A stretch of 64,000 nt of DNA from Planococcus sp. 107-1 (GTDB lineage Bacteria; Bacillota; Bacilli; Bacillales_A; Planococcaceae): the NCBI RefSeq assembly GCF_021513255.1, contig NZ_CP090977.1:2728001-2792000 (forward strand), given 5' to 3'. The translations under genes were made by a program, and so were the position numbers. Positions 19,000 to 28,062 of this stretch are shown one piece after another (position 1 is the first letter of the stretch; each line of letters begins with the position of its first letter). The notes beneath the pieces were generated by a model, which saw only the letters and a list, made by a program, of their open reading frames with translations, searched no databases and was not told where the DNA came from.

Positions 19000-20060
19000 C
19001 TGCCGATCGCCTCCTGCAATTGATCCATTTGCGCAGGTGTCTTCATGCCGATGCGGAACCATTCGCCATCCATTCCCCGGAACGATTTGGTATGCCGAAG
19101 AACAAAGCCTTGCTCAAGAAAATCGATGAAAAACCGGCAGGAATCTTTTTCTTCCGGCAGTTTGAAAGATAAGAAATTTACTGCGGATGCACTCACCTTG
19201 CATTGAACGCCTTTTAAAAAGGCTGCCATGCGCTCCCGTTCTTCATTCGCCGAAGCAATTACTCGCTCCCTGTAAATCTGTTCCTTAAAACATTCGGCTC
19301 CGATTTGAGCGGAAATGGCGTTGACATTCCAATGTGCCGCTCCTTGTTTTAGCGCCTGCATGATTTCCAGGGTGCCAATTGCATAACCGAGCCGGAGTCC
19401 GGCAATCGCGTACATTTTTGTCATCGATCGGACGATGATGGTTTGAGGGTAAGACGATTGGCGCGGAATAAATGAAAAAGCCTCCCCCGCAAAATCGATG
19501 AAGGCTTCATCGATCACCAATTCACATCCCGCCTTCTTGCAAGCTTCAGCAATAGATTCCATCTGCGGCTGTTTAATCAGAAGGCCTGTCGGGTTATGCG
19601 GGTTGCAAATATAGACAGCGGCACAGCCATCAAGAGAAGATGCCAATAATTCGATATCAAGCTGCCAGTCATTTTCCTCCGTCAATTGGATGGTTATGAT
19701 TTGGGCTTCTTCCGCTTCCAGTGTTTTTCGGTATTCGGAAAAAGCCGGTTCAATCAGCACCACTTTCTTTTTCTGATACCGGTGTGCTAACCATGTAAAA
19801 ATTTCAGCAGCACCGTTTCCTGTAATCACTTGTTCAGTTGAAACCCCATGGTAACTGGCAGCGGCGCTCCGAAAAGGTTCACCTTCCGGATCCGGATAAC
19901 GTTCAATCAATCCATGCATGGAATGCCAAGAGTTCCGGATGAATTCCGGCGGACCAAACGGATGGACATTTTCACTGAAATCCAAAATCCGCTCCGGACA
20001 TTCGATATTCAATTGCTGGTAAAGCCGGTGTGGATTTGCTCCATGGTCAGGCAATTTCAA
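18981..20060 (-). CDS. cobD: L-threonine-O-3-phosphate decarboxylase (CobD)
   Basis: This PLP enzyme of the aminotransferase class I/II fold makes (R)-1-amino-2-propanol phosphate, the linker that CbiB attaches to cobyric acid. The 359-residue protein starts KLPDHGANPHRLY, shows the PLP lysine in RSMTKMYAIAGLRLGY and has ICNPHNPTG and the conserved IDEAF. A TTG at 20060 is the likely start, with GGAGGAG 9 bases upstream inside cbiB. The motif distinguishes it only weakly from histidinol-phosphate aminotransferase; the operon decides the call. Confidence 0.88.
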   Translation of the reverse strand: MKLPDHGANPHRLYQQLNIECPERILDFSENVHPFGPPEFIRNSWHSMHGLIERYPDPEGEPFRSAAASYHGVSTEQVITGNGAAEIFTWLAHRYQKKKVVLIEPAFSEYRKTLEAEEAQIITIQLTEENDWQLDIELLASSLDGCAAVYICNPHNPTGLLIKQPQMESIAEACKKAGCELVIDEAFIDFAGEAFSFIPRQSSYPQTIIVRSMTKMYAIAGLRLGYAIGTLEIMQALKQGAAHWNVNAISAQIGAECFKEQIYRERVIASANEERERMAAFLKGVQCKVSASAVNFLSFKLPEEKDSCRFFIDFLEQGFVLRHTKSFRGMDGEWFRIGMKTPAQMDQLQEAIGRWLMDN

Positions 20061-21000
20061 AAATCATCGCTCCTCCTGCAAATAAAATGTAAAACCAAAA
20101 AACAGCTAGATGCATATGCGCTACTGTTTCTTTAATATGATGGGCTTCCAATTTAAAAATTGGCGTCCCCATTCGCGCACGGACGGATTGAACCCCTTTG
20201 TAAGTATTGACGCCGCCCAATTCGATGCCAAGCTGAATGGCAGTCGCAGCTTCCAGCCAGCCACTATTCGGACTTGGGTGTTTCGGAGCATCACGCAGCC
20301 ATTCAGCAAAACGCTGACGTAAGGTGAGCCCTCTTTTATTTCTCGTTGACAATAGAATAATCGCTCCCGTAATACGGCTCGGGATAAAATTCAGCACATC
20401 GTCCAATTTGGCAGAAGCATAGCCGAATCGGCTAAACTGTTCGTTTTGATAACCGACCATCGAGTCGCACGTATTGACTGCTTTATACATCCAAAGCCCG
20501 GGTGCACCCAGCAAGAACGCCCAAAACAAAGGAGCCGTGACGCCGTCGCTCGTATTTTCGGATACGGTTTCGACTACACCTCTTGTGATTTCGCTTTCGT
20601 TCAAGTGCCTGGTATCCCGACCGACAATCCAGGATAGCTTTTCGCGTGCTTTTGAAAAGTCCTTCCGCAAAAGCGGCTGATGCACTTCTTCTGCTGCGTC
20701 CTTCAAGCTTTTTTGTGCGAGTCCTACCGCGATCAATACAGCTTCAACAAAGAAGCCCACTATTCCTTGCACTTCATAAGCTAAGCTGATGATCAGATAA
20801 GCAATCGCAAAAGCACCGCCAGCCATTAAAGCGATGAGCAAGAAACCATTGCGAAACGCATGTGGCGCACGGTTCAACTTTCGAGTCAGCTTCATAATGA
20901 GCGATCCGATCCAGCGAACCGGATGCGGCCAATTCTCGGGATCGCCGATGACCCGGTCGATTAAAATACCAAGGGCAATGGCTAAGACATGCGCCGTCAT
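20047..21000 (-). CDS. cbiB: Adenosylcobinamide-phosphate synthase (CbiB)
   Basis: CbiB, an integral membrane protein, condenses adenosylcobyric acid with aminopropanol phosphate. The 317-residue protein has DRVIGDPENWPHPVRWIG near the N-terminus, VETVSENTSDGVTAPLFW and YKAVNTCDSMVGYQN, all hallmarks of the family. The start ATG overlaps the stop of the btuD-cbiZ gene (ATGA). Confidence 0.94.
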   Translation of the reverse strand: MTAHVLAIALGILIDRVIGDPENWPHPVRWIGSLIMKLTRKLNRAPHAFRNGFLLIALMAGGAFAIAYLIISLAYEVQGIVGFFVEAVLIAVGLAQKSLKDAAEEVHQPLLRKDFSKAREKLSWIVGRDTRHLNESEITRGVVETVSENTSDGVTAPLFWAFLLGAPGLWMYKAVNTCDSMVGYQNEQFSRFGYASAKLDDVLNFIPSRITGAIILLSTRNKRGLTLRQRFAEWLRDAPKHPSPNSGWLEAATAIQLGIELGGVNTYKGVQSVRARMGTPIFKLEAHHIKETVAHMHLAVFWFYILFAGGAMIFEIA

Positions 21001-22456
21001 TGCTGTTTCGCCTGCCGGTAGGATTCAAGTGCATCCAATGTACATTCAAACACACCCGTACCGATCAATTTGCCCAGTTCCGTAATCGGCCCGGCATAAG
21101 GCAAGTATTCGCCTTGCTGAGTAGCAGAGACGAGGCAGCTGTCTGTAGATGTTCCGGTAGCGATCGTGCCCGTCAATGGATCTTTTACCTCTTCTTGATG
21201 AAGCGCTTTCGTCTTGGCTTCTGTCGCTGTTATCATTGCCTGGATAAACGCTTCATCCGATAAATGGCCATTGACCATAATCCACGTATTGATGGTGCCG
21301 ACGCCAATTTCCCGGTCAACCGCCCTTGAGACATCGACGGCATTTCCGACACCTGCAGTCACGGCAATGACAACCGATCCGAAATCTCCCTGATATTCTT
21401 TCACAACCGCATGTTCTGTTCGGACAGCCGTCATCATCCCGACTGTTTCTGTCGGCTTATAGCCTTTGCTCTCAATGAAACCGGTCATTTCCTGGACACT
21501 GTCGTCGATATTATAATCCATATCCACGTGGCGGTTGATAAAGGTACGGAACCAGCCCGCCTCCCGCATTAATCACCGCGGAAGAAACGGTTTTCAAAGG
21601 CATTTCACTTTGGTATACGACCATTTCAGGTGAAACCAGAAAATCGGCGGCTGCAATTTTAACCGCGGCTGTTTTGCGTTCCACTCCCGGCAGCAAAGTA
21701 ATCTGCGGCTTTGGAAGCTCTGGATGGGGATGATTGCTGACACGTGTATGGTAAACCGCTTCGATATCTTGCTCCCGCACAACTTCGTGCGGTTCGCCCA
21801 TGCGGACAATCTGCCCTTGATCCAATAGCAAGAGCTGGTCGCAATACATGGAGGCAATATTGATGTCATGGAAAATCGAAACGATCGTCAGATTTTTTTC
21901 GATTGCTTGTTTTTTAATCGTGTCTAATAATTCCTTTTGGTGGTTAATGTCCAAATGATTGGTTGGTTCGTCTAATAATAGAACGGGCATTTTGGGCTAG
22001 AGCTTGCGCCACAAAAACACGCTGTTGTTCTCCGCCTGACAGCTGGTCAATTTGCGTCTTTTCATACTGGCCGATGTTCATCAGGCGCATCGCTTCTTGC
22101 ACTTCGCTTTCATCTTCCGCTGACCAGGAAGAAAACCAGCCGCTTTGATGCGGGTAGCGGCCAAGCGAAATCGTTTCACGGACCGTATGGGCAAAAGCAT
22201 GGGCGTGAAGCTGCGGCAAAACAGCCATCTCTCTCGCTAATTCTTTTGCTTGGAATGCGCCAATTTCTTTGCCGCCGATTTCGACTGTTCCGGCAGTTGC
22301 CGGCAATACCCCGCTGATCAACTTCATTAAGGTCGATTTGCCGCTGCCGTTCGGACCTAAAATGCCGAGCATGGACCCTTTCGCTACGGAAAAAGAGACA
22401 TTCCGGACAATATTCCGGTCCCCATATCCGCCGCTTAAGTTGTTTATTTTCAACAT
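20997..22456 (-). pseudogene. btuD-cbiZ: BtuD-CbiZ fusion: B12 ABC transporter ATPase plus adenosylcobinamide amidohydrolase, two frameshifts
   Basis: The N-terminal ~250 residues are an ABC ATPase with P-loop GPNGSGKS, signature LSGGEQQ and Walker B LLLDEPTNHLD. It would power BtuC. The C-terminal ~220 residues are CbiZ, which removes the nucleotide loop from adenosylated corrinoids so that they can be rebuilt. Typical words are VISSAVINAGG-like SSAVINAGG, WFRTFINRHVDMDYN and TSTDSCLVSATQ. Such fusions are known in Bacillales. The frame is lost at three G (21985-21987, plus strand; one base missing before PVLLLDEP) and again at three C (21556-21558; one base extra before WFRTF). In the literal sequence three separate ORFs result. 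Confidence 0.87.
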
Positions 22457-22457
22457 A

Positions 22458-23450
22458 TTATGCCACTCCTTTGCGTTGGCGGAAAAAGATAAAGGCAAAG
22501 ACCGGTGCACCGATAAAGGCTGTGATCACGCCAATTGGAAGTTCCGTCGGCGAAATGATCGTACGTGAAACTAAGTCACAGACGATCAGCAATGCGGCTC
22601 CGTTGATAAAGGACAGCGGCAGCACATGGCGATGGTCCGATCCCCACAGTAAGCGAACCATATGCGGAACCACGAGCCCGACAAATCCAATCGTTCCGGA
22701 AACGGCAACGGCTGCACCAGTCAGAACAGAACCGCTGACCAAAATCATCATTTTGCTCCTTTTGATATTGACGCCAAGATGCTGTGCCCGTTCTTCACCA
22801 AAAAGCATGGCGTTCAACTCTCTGCGGTTCAGCCATAACAGAAACGATCCGATTAAGAGAAATGGCAGCGCCATCTGCACATAAGGCCAACCGCGCATGG
22901 AAACTGAACCAAGAAGCCAACCGATAATCTGGCGCAGCTCTTCCCCCGTCAAAGCGATCATCAACGAAATGACCGAGCCGAGAAAAGAGCTGAAAATGAT
23001 CCCCGTTAAAATCACCGTTTCCATCTTCATCGACCGGTCCACTAATTTGGCAAATCCCATGACAGCCAACATTGTGGCCAGTGCACCTGCCATACTGATG
23101 ACCGGCAAGGTGAAAATTCCTAAAAAAGGGATGGTAATGCCGAAAAAGAGCGTCGTCACGGCACCTACTGAGGCACCGGAAGACACTCCTAACGTATAAG
23201 GATCGGCCAAAGGATTTTTCAGCAACCCTTGAAAAGCTGCTCCGGCAATGGCCAGCGCCGCTCCAACAAGGCCTGCCAAAACCACACGCGGCATCCGGAT
23301 ATTCCAAAGGATATTGGCCGCTGTTTCATCCGAAGATGGATTCCATAGCACACGCGGTGAAATCGTTACCGTGCCGACCGTTACACCCAACACTACAGCT
23401 CCCGCCAATAAAATGAGGGATATCGTGTAGGCGATCAGGTTTTTATTCAC
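22458..23450 (-). CDS. btuC: B12 ABC transporter permease (BtuC)
   Basis: A FecCD-family permease of about 330 residues with about ten membrane segments. Family signatures include RMPRVVLAGLVGAALAIAG, FQGLLKNPLADPYTLGVSSG and the coupling helix region GEERAQHLGV. The GTG at 23450 is taken as start: it overlaps the btuF stop codon (GTGAATAA) and has AGAGG upstream. Earlier in-frame codons would lie deep inside btuF. Confidence 0.9.
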   Translation of the reverse strand: MNKNLIAYTISLILLAGAVVLGVTVGTVTISPRVLWNPSSDETAANILWNIRMPRVVLAGLVGAALAIAGAAFQGLLKNPLADPYTLGVSSGASVGAVTTLFFGITIPFLGIFTLPVISMAGALATMLAVMGFAKLVDRSMKMETVILTGIIFSSFLGSVISLMIALTGEELRQIIGWLLGSVSMRGWPYVQMALPFLLIGSFLLWLNRRELNAMLFGEERAQHLGVNIKRSKMMILVSGSVLTGAAVAVSGTIGFVGLVVPHMVRLLWGSDHRHVLPLSFINGAALLIVCDLVSRTIISPTELPIGVITAFIGAPVFAFIFFRQRKGVA

Positions 23451-24418
23451 CGTAGACCTCTGGATATACTGCCCGTGCAAGCTCTAGTAATCCTTCTGTC
23501 ACTCGTGGGCCTTGGCGTGTCAATTTATCCGAGTCCAGGTTATAAACCGCCTCGTCTTGTACTGCCGTGATTTCAGCAAAACCATTGCGTCCCATGATGA
23601 GCTCGACTGCATTTGGTACGTATGCGCCTTCAGTAGTAACAATTACATCCGGATTGCTGCTGACGATTGCTTCCGGATCCATGCTGACCCAGCCTTCCTG
23701 ATCGCCGGCGATGTTTTCAGCATTGATCGTTGACAGCATTTCGTCTATGAACGTGCCCGTTCCGGTCGTATAGATTTCCGGCGTACTTCCCACTTCGACA
23801 AATACTTTTTTCGGTTCTTTTACTTCTGCAGACATTTCTTCGATTTCGTCCAATTGCGCTTCCATCTCTGAAATTTGCGCATCCGCTTCTTCCATGGTGC
23901 CTGTTGCTTGCCCGATGATGGTCATCGTTTCAAAAACTTCATCAAAAGTGGTAGCTTCTTCAACTACAAATACATCTAGGCCAGCATCTCGAAGCTGCTG
24001 CAACCCCGTCTCCGATTCCTAAATTCGATTCATGCGCTAATACGATATCGGGTTGCAGGCTGATGATTTTTTCCACATTGAATTCCTGTCCGCCAATTTT
24101 CTCAACGCTTGCCGCTTCTTCCGGATAATTATCAAAATCGGAAACCCCGACCATTTTTTCACTCAATCCCAGTTCATAAGCGATTTCCGTATTAGAAGGC
24201 ACCATCGAGACAATCGCATCCGGCTCTTCTTCAATCACCACTTCTTCGCCGACAGCATCCGTCAAAGTCACCGGGAATTCAACTTCTGCCACCTCTTTGG
24301 GCGGTTCTGCCGGTGTTTCTACGTCCTGTTCTTCTGCCGGTGCCGCCTCTTCCCCGCAGCCTGCCAGCAGCAAAGCCGCCATACCCGCACTCATTCCAAA
24401 CTTCCAAAACTTCTTCAT
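23443..24418 (-). pseudogene. btuF: B12-binding lipoprotein (BtuF), one frameshift
   Basis: This corrinoid-binding protein feeds BtuCD. The N-terminus is a lipoprotein signal (MKKFWKFGMSAGMAALLLAGCG) with the lipobox LLAGC. The mature part has MVPSNTEIAYELGL and EIYTTGTGTFIDEML, with the helical linker of class III binding proteins between. The ATG at 24418 has AAAGGGG upstream. The frame breaks at four C (24004-24007, plus strand): removing one base joins ESNLGIGDG to LQQLRDAGLDVF. It is the first gene after the cobalamin riboswitch. Confidence 0.88.
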
Positions 24419-24462
24419 TGCTGTATCCCCTTTTCTCTTGTTGGTATTATTGCGTTCGAAAT

Positions 24463-24716
24463 AAAAAATCCCTCCGCATAAAACTGCGGAGGGATGAAAG
24501 GACGGCATAATAAAACTATGCATCCAGCCGGTCCTCGCAGGCTTATGGGGCGTTTCATAAAGGCAGGTCTCCTGGCTCGTGCTCGGCGCTTTCTGTTCCT
24601 TCCCGGAGTCTTGCTCCAGTGGCATCAACAGATTGCTCACACTTACAGTGGCGGGACCGCGCCGGATTCGAACCGGCTTCCCTTTTAACTTATGCTGTTA
24701 CACATAAGCACCTTTA
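24463..24716 (-). promoter_or_regulatory. Cobalamin riboswitch with intrinsic terminator
   Basis: The aptamer spans about 24558-24716 on the minus strand, closed by TAAAGG at its 5' end pairing with CCTTTA at its 3' end. It contains AAAAGGGAA, CGGTCCCGCCACTGT, ACTCCGGGAAGG and the B12 box AGCCAGGAGACCTGCC (24562-24577). The expression platform ends in a terminator (stem CCCTCCGCA..TGCGGAGGG, 24469-24494, followed by T6). High adenosylcobalamin should stop transcription before btuF and so shut down the whole salvage operon. Confidence 0.95.
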
Positions 24717-24746
24717 TGATTTCAACTATTCAATTGATTCATTTTC

Positions 24747-24752
24747 ATTATA
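24747..24752 (-). promoter_or_regulatory. Candidate -10 box of the B12 operon
   Basis: TATAAT on the minus strand lies about 30 bases upstream of the riboswitch 5' end. No good -35 box is seen (TTTCTG at 17 bases). Confidence 0.5.
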
Positions 24753-24777
24753 CACATTCAGTTTAAAAACAGAAAGT

Positions 24778-26439
24778 TTACATTTTATCCGGTGCAGAAA
24801 CGCCGATCACTTTTAACGCATTCGCAATCGTCGTTCTAACTGCTGTAATTAATGCCAGACGTGCACGCGTCAAATCTTCATTCGTCGCATCCAATACTTT
24901 ATTGGCATTATAGAAGCTGTGGAAGTTCGAAGCAAGATCTTGGATGTACGTCGTGATGCGGTGCGGTGCACGCAGCTTTGCGGCATCGGCAACCACTTTC
25001 GGGAAATCGCCGATTTTCTTCAAGACATCCACTTCTTTTTCTGATGACAATAATTCCAGATGGTCAGTTGAAGCTGTGAAACCTTGCTCTTCTGCCTGGC
25101 GCACAATCGAACAGATGCGGGCATGCGCATATTGCGAATAGTAAACCGGATTTTCGTTGGACTGGGAAACGGCCAAATCCAAATCGAAGTCCATATGCGA
25201 ATCGCCTGAGCGCATCGCGAAGAAGTAACGGACTGCGTCTAAGCCGACCAACTCAACCAATTCACGCATGGTGACCGCTTTGCCGGTACGTTTGCTCATC
25301 TTCATCTTCTCGCCGTCTTTATAAAGCTGGACCATCTGCACGATGTTCACTTCCAACGTGTCGCGGTCGTAGCCAAGCGCTTCGATTGCCGCTTTCATAC
25401 GCGGAATATAGCCATGGTGGTCAGCGCCCCAAATATTGATCAATTTATCAAATCCACGCTGCAATTTATCTTCATGGTAAGCGATATCCGGAGTCAAATA
25501 CGTGTAAGATCCGTCGTTCTTGATCAATACGCGGTCTTTATCGTCTCCGAATGCCGTTGAACGGAACCATGTAGCACCGTCTTCTTCATAGACATGGCCA
25601 TTTTCGCGAAGTTTTGCTAATGCTTTATCGATTTTGCCATTTTCATAAAGGGACGATTCCGGATACCACACATCGAATTCCACGCGGAAATCCGCAAGGT
25701 CTTTCTGAAGCTTCGCCAATTCCACTTTCAAGCCGTGTTTGCGGAAAGCTTCAAAACGCTCTTCGTGCGTCATCGCAACAAATTTATCGCCGTGTTCTTT
25801 TACAAGATCTTCCGCGATATCTTTGATGTCTTGTCCGCGATAGCCGTCTTCCGGCATGCTGTCGCCTTTTCCTAATGCCTCAAAATAACGGGCTTCGATC
25901 GAAAGCGCCAAATTGTTGATTTGGTTTCCGGCATCGTTGATGTAATATTCACGTGAAACGTCATAGCCTGCAAGGTCCAGTACATTGCAAAGCGAATCGC
26001 CGACAGATGAACCGCGGGCATGGCCAAGATGCAAGTCGCCAGTCGGATTTGCTGAAACGAACTCGACTTGAATGCGTTCGCCTGCGCCGGAATTGGTGCG
26101 GCCGTAATCTTCCTTCTGCTCCAATACGGTTTTGACGACATCCAGTAAATAGTCTTTCTTAATCGTGATATTGATAAAGCCAGGTCCTGCAATTTCCACT
26201 TTTTCAATATTCGCTGATTCTTTATCCAGGTTTTCCACAATCGCTTCCGCAATCGCACGCGGTGCTTTTTTAGCGATGCGCGTCAATTGCATGGCGATAT
26301 TCGTTGCATAATCGCCATTCGCTTTGTCTTTTGGAGATTCTAAATGGATTTCCATTGGTTCGGTTGTTAATTCGGCTTTTTGAACCGCTTCACTGATGGC
26401 CAATTTGATGGCCTGTTGAACTTTTTCTACTGCATTCAT
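24778..26439 (-). CDS. argS: Arginyl-tRNA synthetase
   Basis: ArgS charges tRNA(Arg). The 553-residue class I enzyme has the HIGH-type motif HLGHARG after [10 protein letters not shown], the KMSK-type motif MKMSKRTGK, and a C-terminal anticodon-binding domain (ILNAK-like [24 protein letters not shown] end). GGAGGG lies just before the ATG. It overlaps the stop codon of ywiB by 4 bases, the same pairing as in B. subtilis. Confidence 0.97.
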   Translation of the reverse strand: MNAVEKVQQAIKLAISEAVQKAELTTEPMEIHLESPKDKANGDYATNIAMQLTRIAKKAPRAIAEAIVENLDKESANIEKVEIAGPGFINITIKKDYLLDVVKTVLEQKEDYGRTNSGAGERIQVEFVSANPTGDLHLGHARGSSVGDSLCNVLDLAGYDVSREYYINDAGNQINNLALSIEARYFEALGKGDSMPEDGYRGQDIKDIAEDLVKEHGDKFVAMTHEERFEAFRKHGLKVELAKLQKDLADFRVEFDVWYPESSLYENGKIDKALAKLRENGHVYEEDGATWFRSTAFGDDKDRVLIKNDGSYTYLTPDIAYHEDKLQRGFDKLINIWGADHHGYIPRMKAAIEALGYDRDTLEVNIVQMVQLYKDGEKMKMSKRTGKAVTMRELVELVGLDAVRYFFAMRSGDSHMDFDLDLAVSQSNENPVYYSQYAHARICSIVRQAEEQGFTASTDHLELLSSEKEVDVLKKIGDFPKVVADAAKLRAPHRITTYIQDLASNFHSFYNANKVLDATNEDLTRARLALITAVRTTIANALKVIGVSAPDKM

Positions 26440-26846
26440 GATTTACCCTCCGTAAATTGTATTTCCATTTCGTATTCCCCGACATGGGACGAGCCCATTG
26501 CCAGATCGTATCGAACTTTGAAACGCGTATCGCTTGCTGACAATTCGTGCGCTTTCGTCGTCAGCATAAAAGACCCCTGTTCGTTCGTTAAATTCCCCGT
26601 TTGCTCTTTATGTAATAAAAACGGCAGGCGCATCTGCAAGCCTCCGCTTCTCATGATTACTGCTTCATCATCGCTGATTTTCACTGTGGTTCGGATGCTG
26701 AGCTCTTCAAGCTGCTCTTCATATTGCAAATAAAGCCGGTTATTTTTAACCGTCATTGTGCCTTCCGACCGCATTTCCAACACTTGCTCTTCAACATCCG
26801 GTTGGCGGATTTTAGTTGTCAGTTTGATTTTCACGAATTTCTTCAA
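26436..26846 (-). CDS. ywiB: DUF1934 family beta-barrel protein (YwiB-like)
   Basis: A 136-residue protein of the DUF1934 family, rich in beta strands ([30 protein letters not shown] read in two parts across residues 40-70). A lipocalin-like barrel is the known fold of the family; the role is unknown. A TTG at 26846 is taken as the start (GGAAG 5 bases upstream). It always accompanies argS in related genomes known to me. Confidence 0.8.
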   Translation of the reverse strand: MKKFVKIKLTTKIRQPDVEEQVLEMRSEGTMTVKNNRLYLQYEEQLEELSIRTTVKISDDEAVIMRSGGLQMRLPFLLHKEQTGNLTNEQGSFMLTTKAHELSASDTRFKVRYDLAMGSSHVGEYEMEIQFTEGKS

Positions 26847-26943
26847 AACGCTTCCGCCTTCCTGTCAATTGATAACCTTTATATTATAGCCTGTTTTGCA
26901 CTGGTTTTTCAATTAAGTTTGGGATAGCTCGCGGCACCGCATA

Positions 26944-26975
26944 AAAAAATGGCGCACAGCCATGCTGTGCGCCAC
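26944..26975 (-). terminator. hmoB terminator
   Basis: GGCGCACAGC pairs with GCTGTGCGCC around a short loop and is followed on the minus strand by T7. Confidence 0.88.
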
Positions 26976-26985
26976 TTGGAGCCAT

Positions 26986-27483
26986 TTATCGCGTATACGT
27001 TTTAACGAAAGAAGGGCGCGGAAAAACATTCGGGCGCTTATCAATGCCTTCTGCTGTGCCGCGTTTCGCGTGGGCATGGCTATAGGCTTGGGACTGCTGC
27101 CAGTTTGTAAACGATTCTTCATCTTTCCACAAAGTCAAAATGATATACGTATCCGAATTTAGCGGTCGAAGCACCCGGATCGCCGCAAACCCCGGCTCTT
27201 CTTCCACTTTGCCGGCGCGATTTTGAAAGCGCGCTTCAAACAGCTCGCGTCCTTCCTCAGTTACCGGAATGTTGTTGAAGACCGCATAAAAGCCGTCATT
27301 GATATCACCGACTGCGTTCAAGATCTGAAATGCTTCAAACCCTTGCGCCGATGTGCCATCTTCCGCTTCAAACAATACCGTTGCCTCTTCGCCGTCCACC
27401 AAGTAAATCAATCGCGAATTCGGCGAGGACGCAAGGATCGATACCCCCTGGTCGCGCGGTCCAGTCCACTTATATAATTCCAT
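26986..27483 (-). CDS. hmoB: Heme-degrading monooxygenase HmoB-like (ABM domain)
   Basis: The C-terminal half is an antibiotic-biosynthesis-monooxygenase (ABM) fold with VEEEPGFAAIRVLRPLNS, YIILTLWKDEESFTNWQ and a histidine-containing SHAHAKRG segment. This is the pattern of HmoB (YhgC) of B. subtilis, which opens heme and releases iron. The 165-residue length fits HmoB, which has an extra N-terminal region compared with IsdG. The ATG at 27483 has AGAGGTG upstream. Confidence 0.78.
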   Translation of the reverse strand: MELYKWTGPRDQGVSILASSPNSRLIYLVDGEEATVLFEAEDGTSAQGFEAFQILNAVGDINDGFYAVFNNIPVTEEGRELFEARFQNRAGKVEEEPGFAAIRVLRPLNSDTYIILTLWKDEESFTNWQQSQAYSHAHAKRGTAEGIDKRPNVFPRPSFVKTYTR

Positions 27484-27556
27484 CGTCAGCACCTCTTTCA
27501 ATATTTTCTCTCTCATCTTACCGTTTCTTTTCGAAAGATTCTATTTTGCAGGTCTT

Positions 27557-27619
27557 ACGAGCGAGTTTTGTGTTTTTATGAGCGACTTTCGCCATTTTAT
27601 GATCATTCACCAAGAATCT
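27557..27619. repeat. 21-bp period tandem array, core ATGAGCGA
   Basis: Three units start at 27557 (ACGAGCGA), 27578 (ATGAGCGA) and 27599 (ATGATCAT, diverged), each exactly 21 bases long and ending in T-rich sequence. The array lies upstream of hmoB and just beyond the terminator that ends the speB transcript. Confidence 0.65.
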
Positions 27620-27645
27620 GCATTCCGCCGTCCGAAAAGTTGCCG

Positions 27646-27680
27646 AAATAAAAAACGGCCTGGAGATTTCCAGGCCGTTT
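27646..27680 (-). terminator. Terminator of speE-speB transcript
   Basis: The stem AAACGGCCTGG/CCAGGCCGTTT with a 5-base loop is followed on the minus strand by a T run. It lies after the three hairpin elements that follow speB. Confidence 0.85.
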
Positions 27681-28062
27681 CCGCTTTTCTTATTGTCTAG
27701 CTCCAACGGCCAGCCCCTCGAGGTCTTAAGTCGTCTCGCCTGTGCGGCAAAAAGCGCCGCTTCGGCAATCCGTCTTAAGCTTGTCACGGCTACACGGCCG
27801 TTTCCGCTTTTCTTATTGTCCAGCTTCGCCGCCTAGCCGCTCGAGGTCGCTTCAGTCATATCAGCAATGGCTGAAGAACGCCATTCCCCGCTCTGACTTC
27901 CAGCGCTTGTCGCGGCTGTCGAGGCGGCTACGCTTTTCTTATTGTCCAGACTCCAACGGCCAACCCCTCGGGTCATAAGCCAAACCAGCTGTGCGGCAAA
28001 GAACGCCGCTTCGCTGATTCGTCTTATGCCTTTCGGGGCTAACGGGCCGTTTCCGCTTTTCT
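27674..28062. repeat. Three diverged ~125-bp hairpin elements
   Basis: Units run about 27674-27799, 27797-27928 and 27929-28062. Each begins with CCGCTTTTCTTATTGTC or a close variant and contains CAGCCCCTCGAGGTC or a degraded form. Each ends with a complementary arm such as TTTCGGGGCTAACGGGCC. They are related to the pair at 3541-3806 but differ from one another in the middle, where changes are often matched on the two arms. They fill the whole gap between the speB stop codon and its terminator. Confidence 0.82.

Noticed and set aside
24661..24690. A tRNA-like T-arm (CCGGTTCGAATCCGGC on the minus strand)
   Set aside because: It is part of the cobalamin riboswitch aptamer. No acceptor stem or anticodon arm surrounds it.
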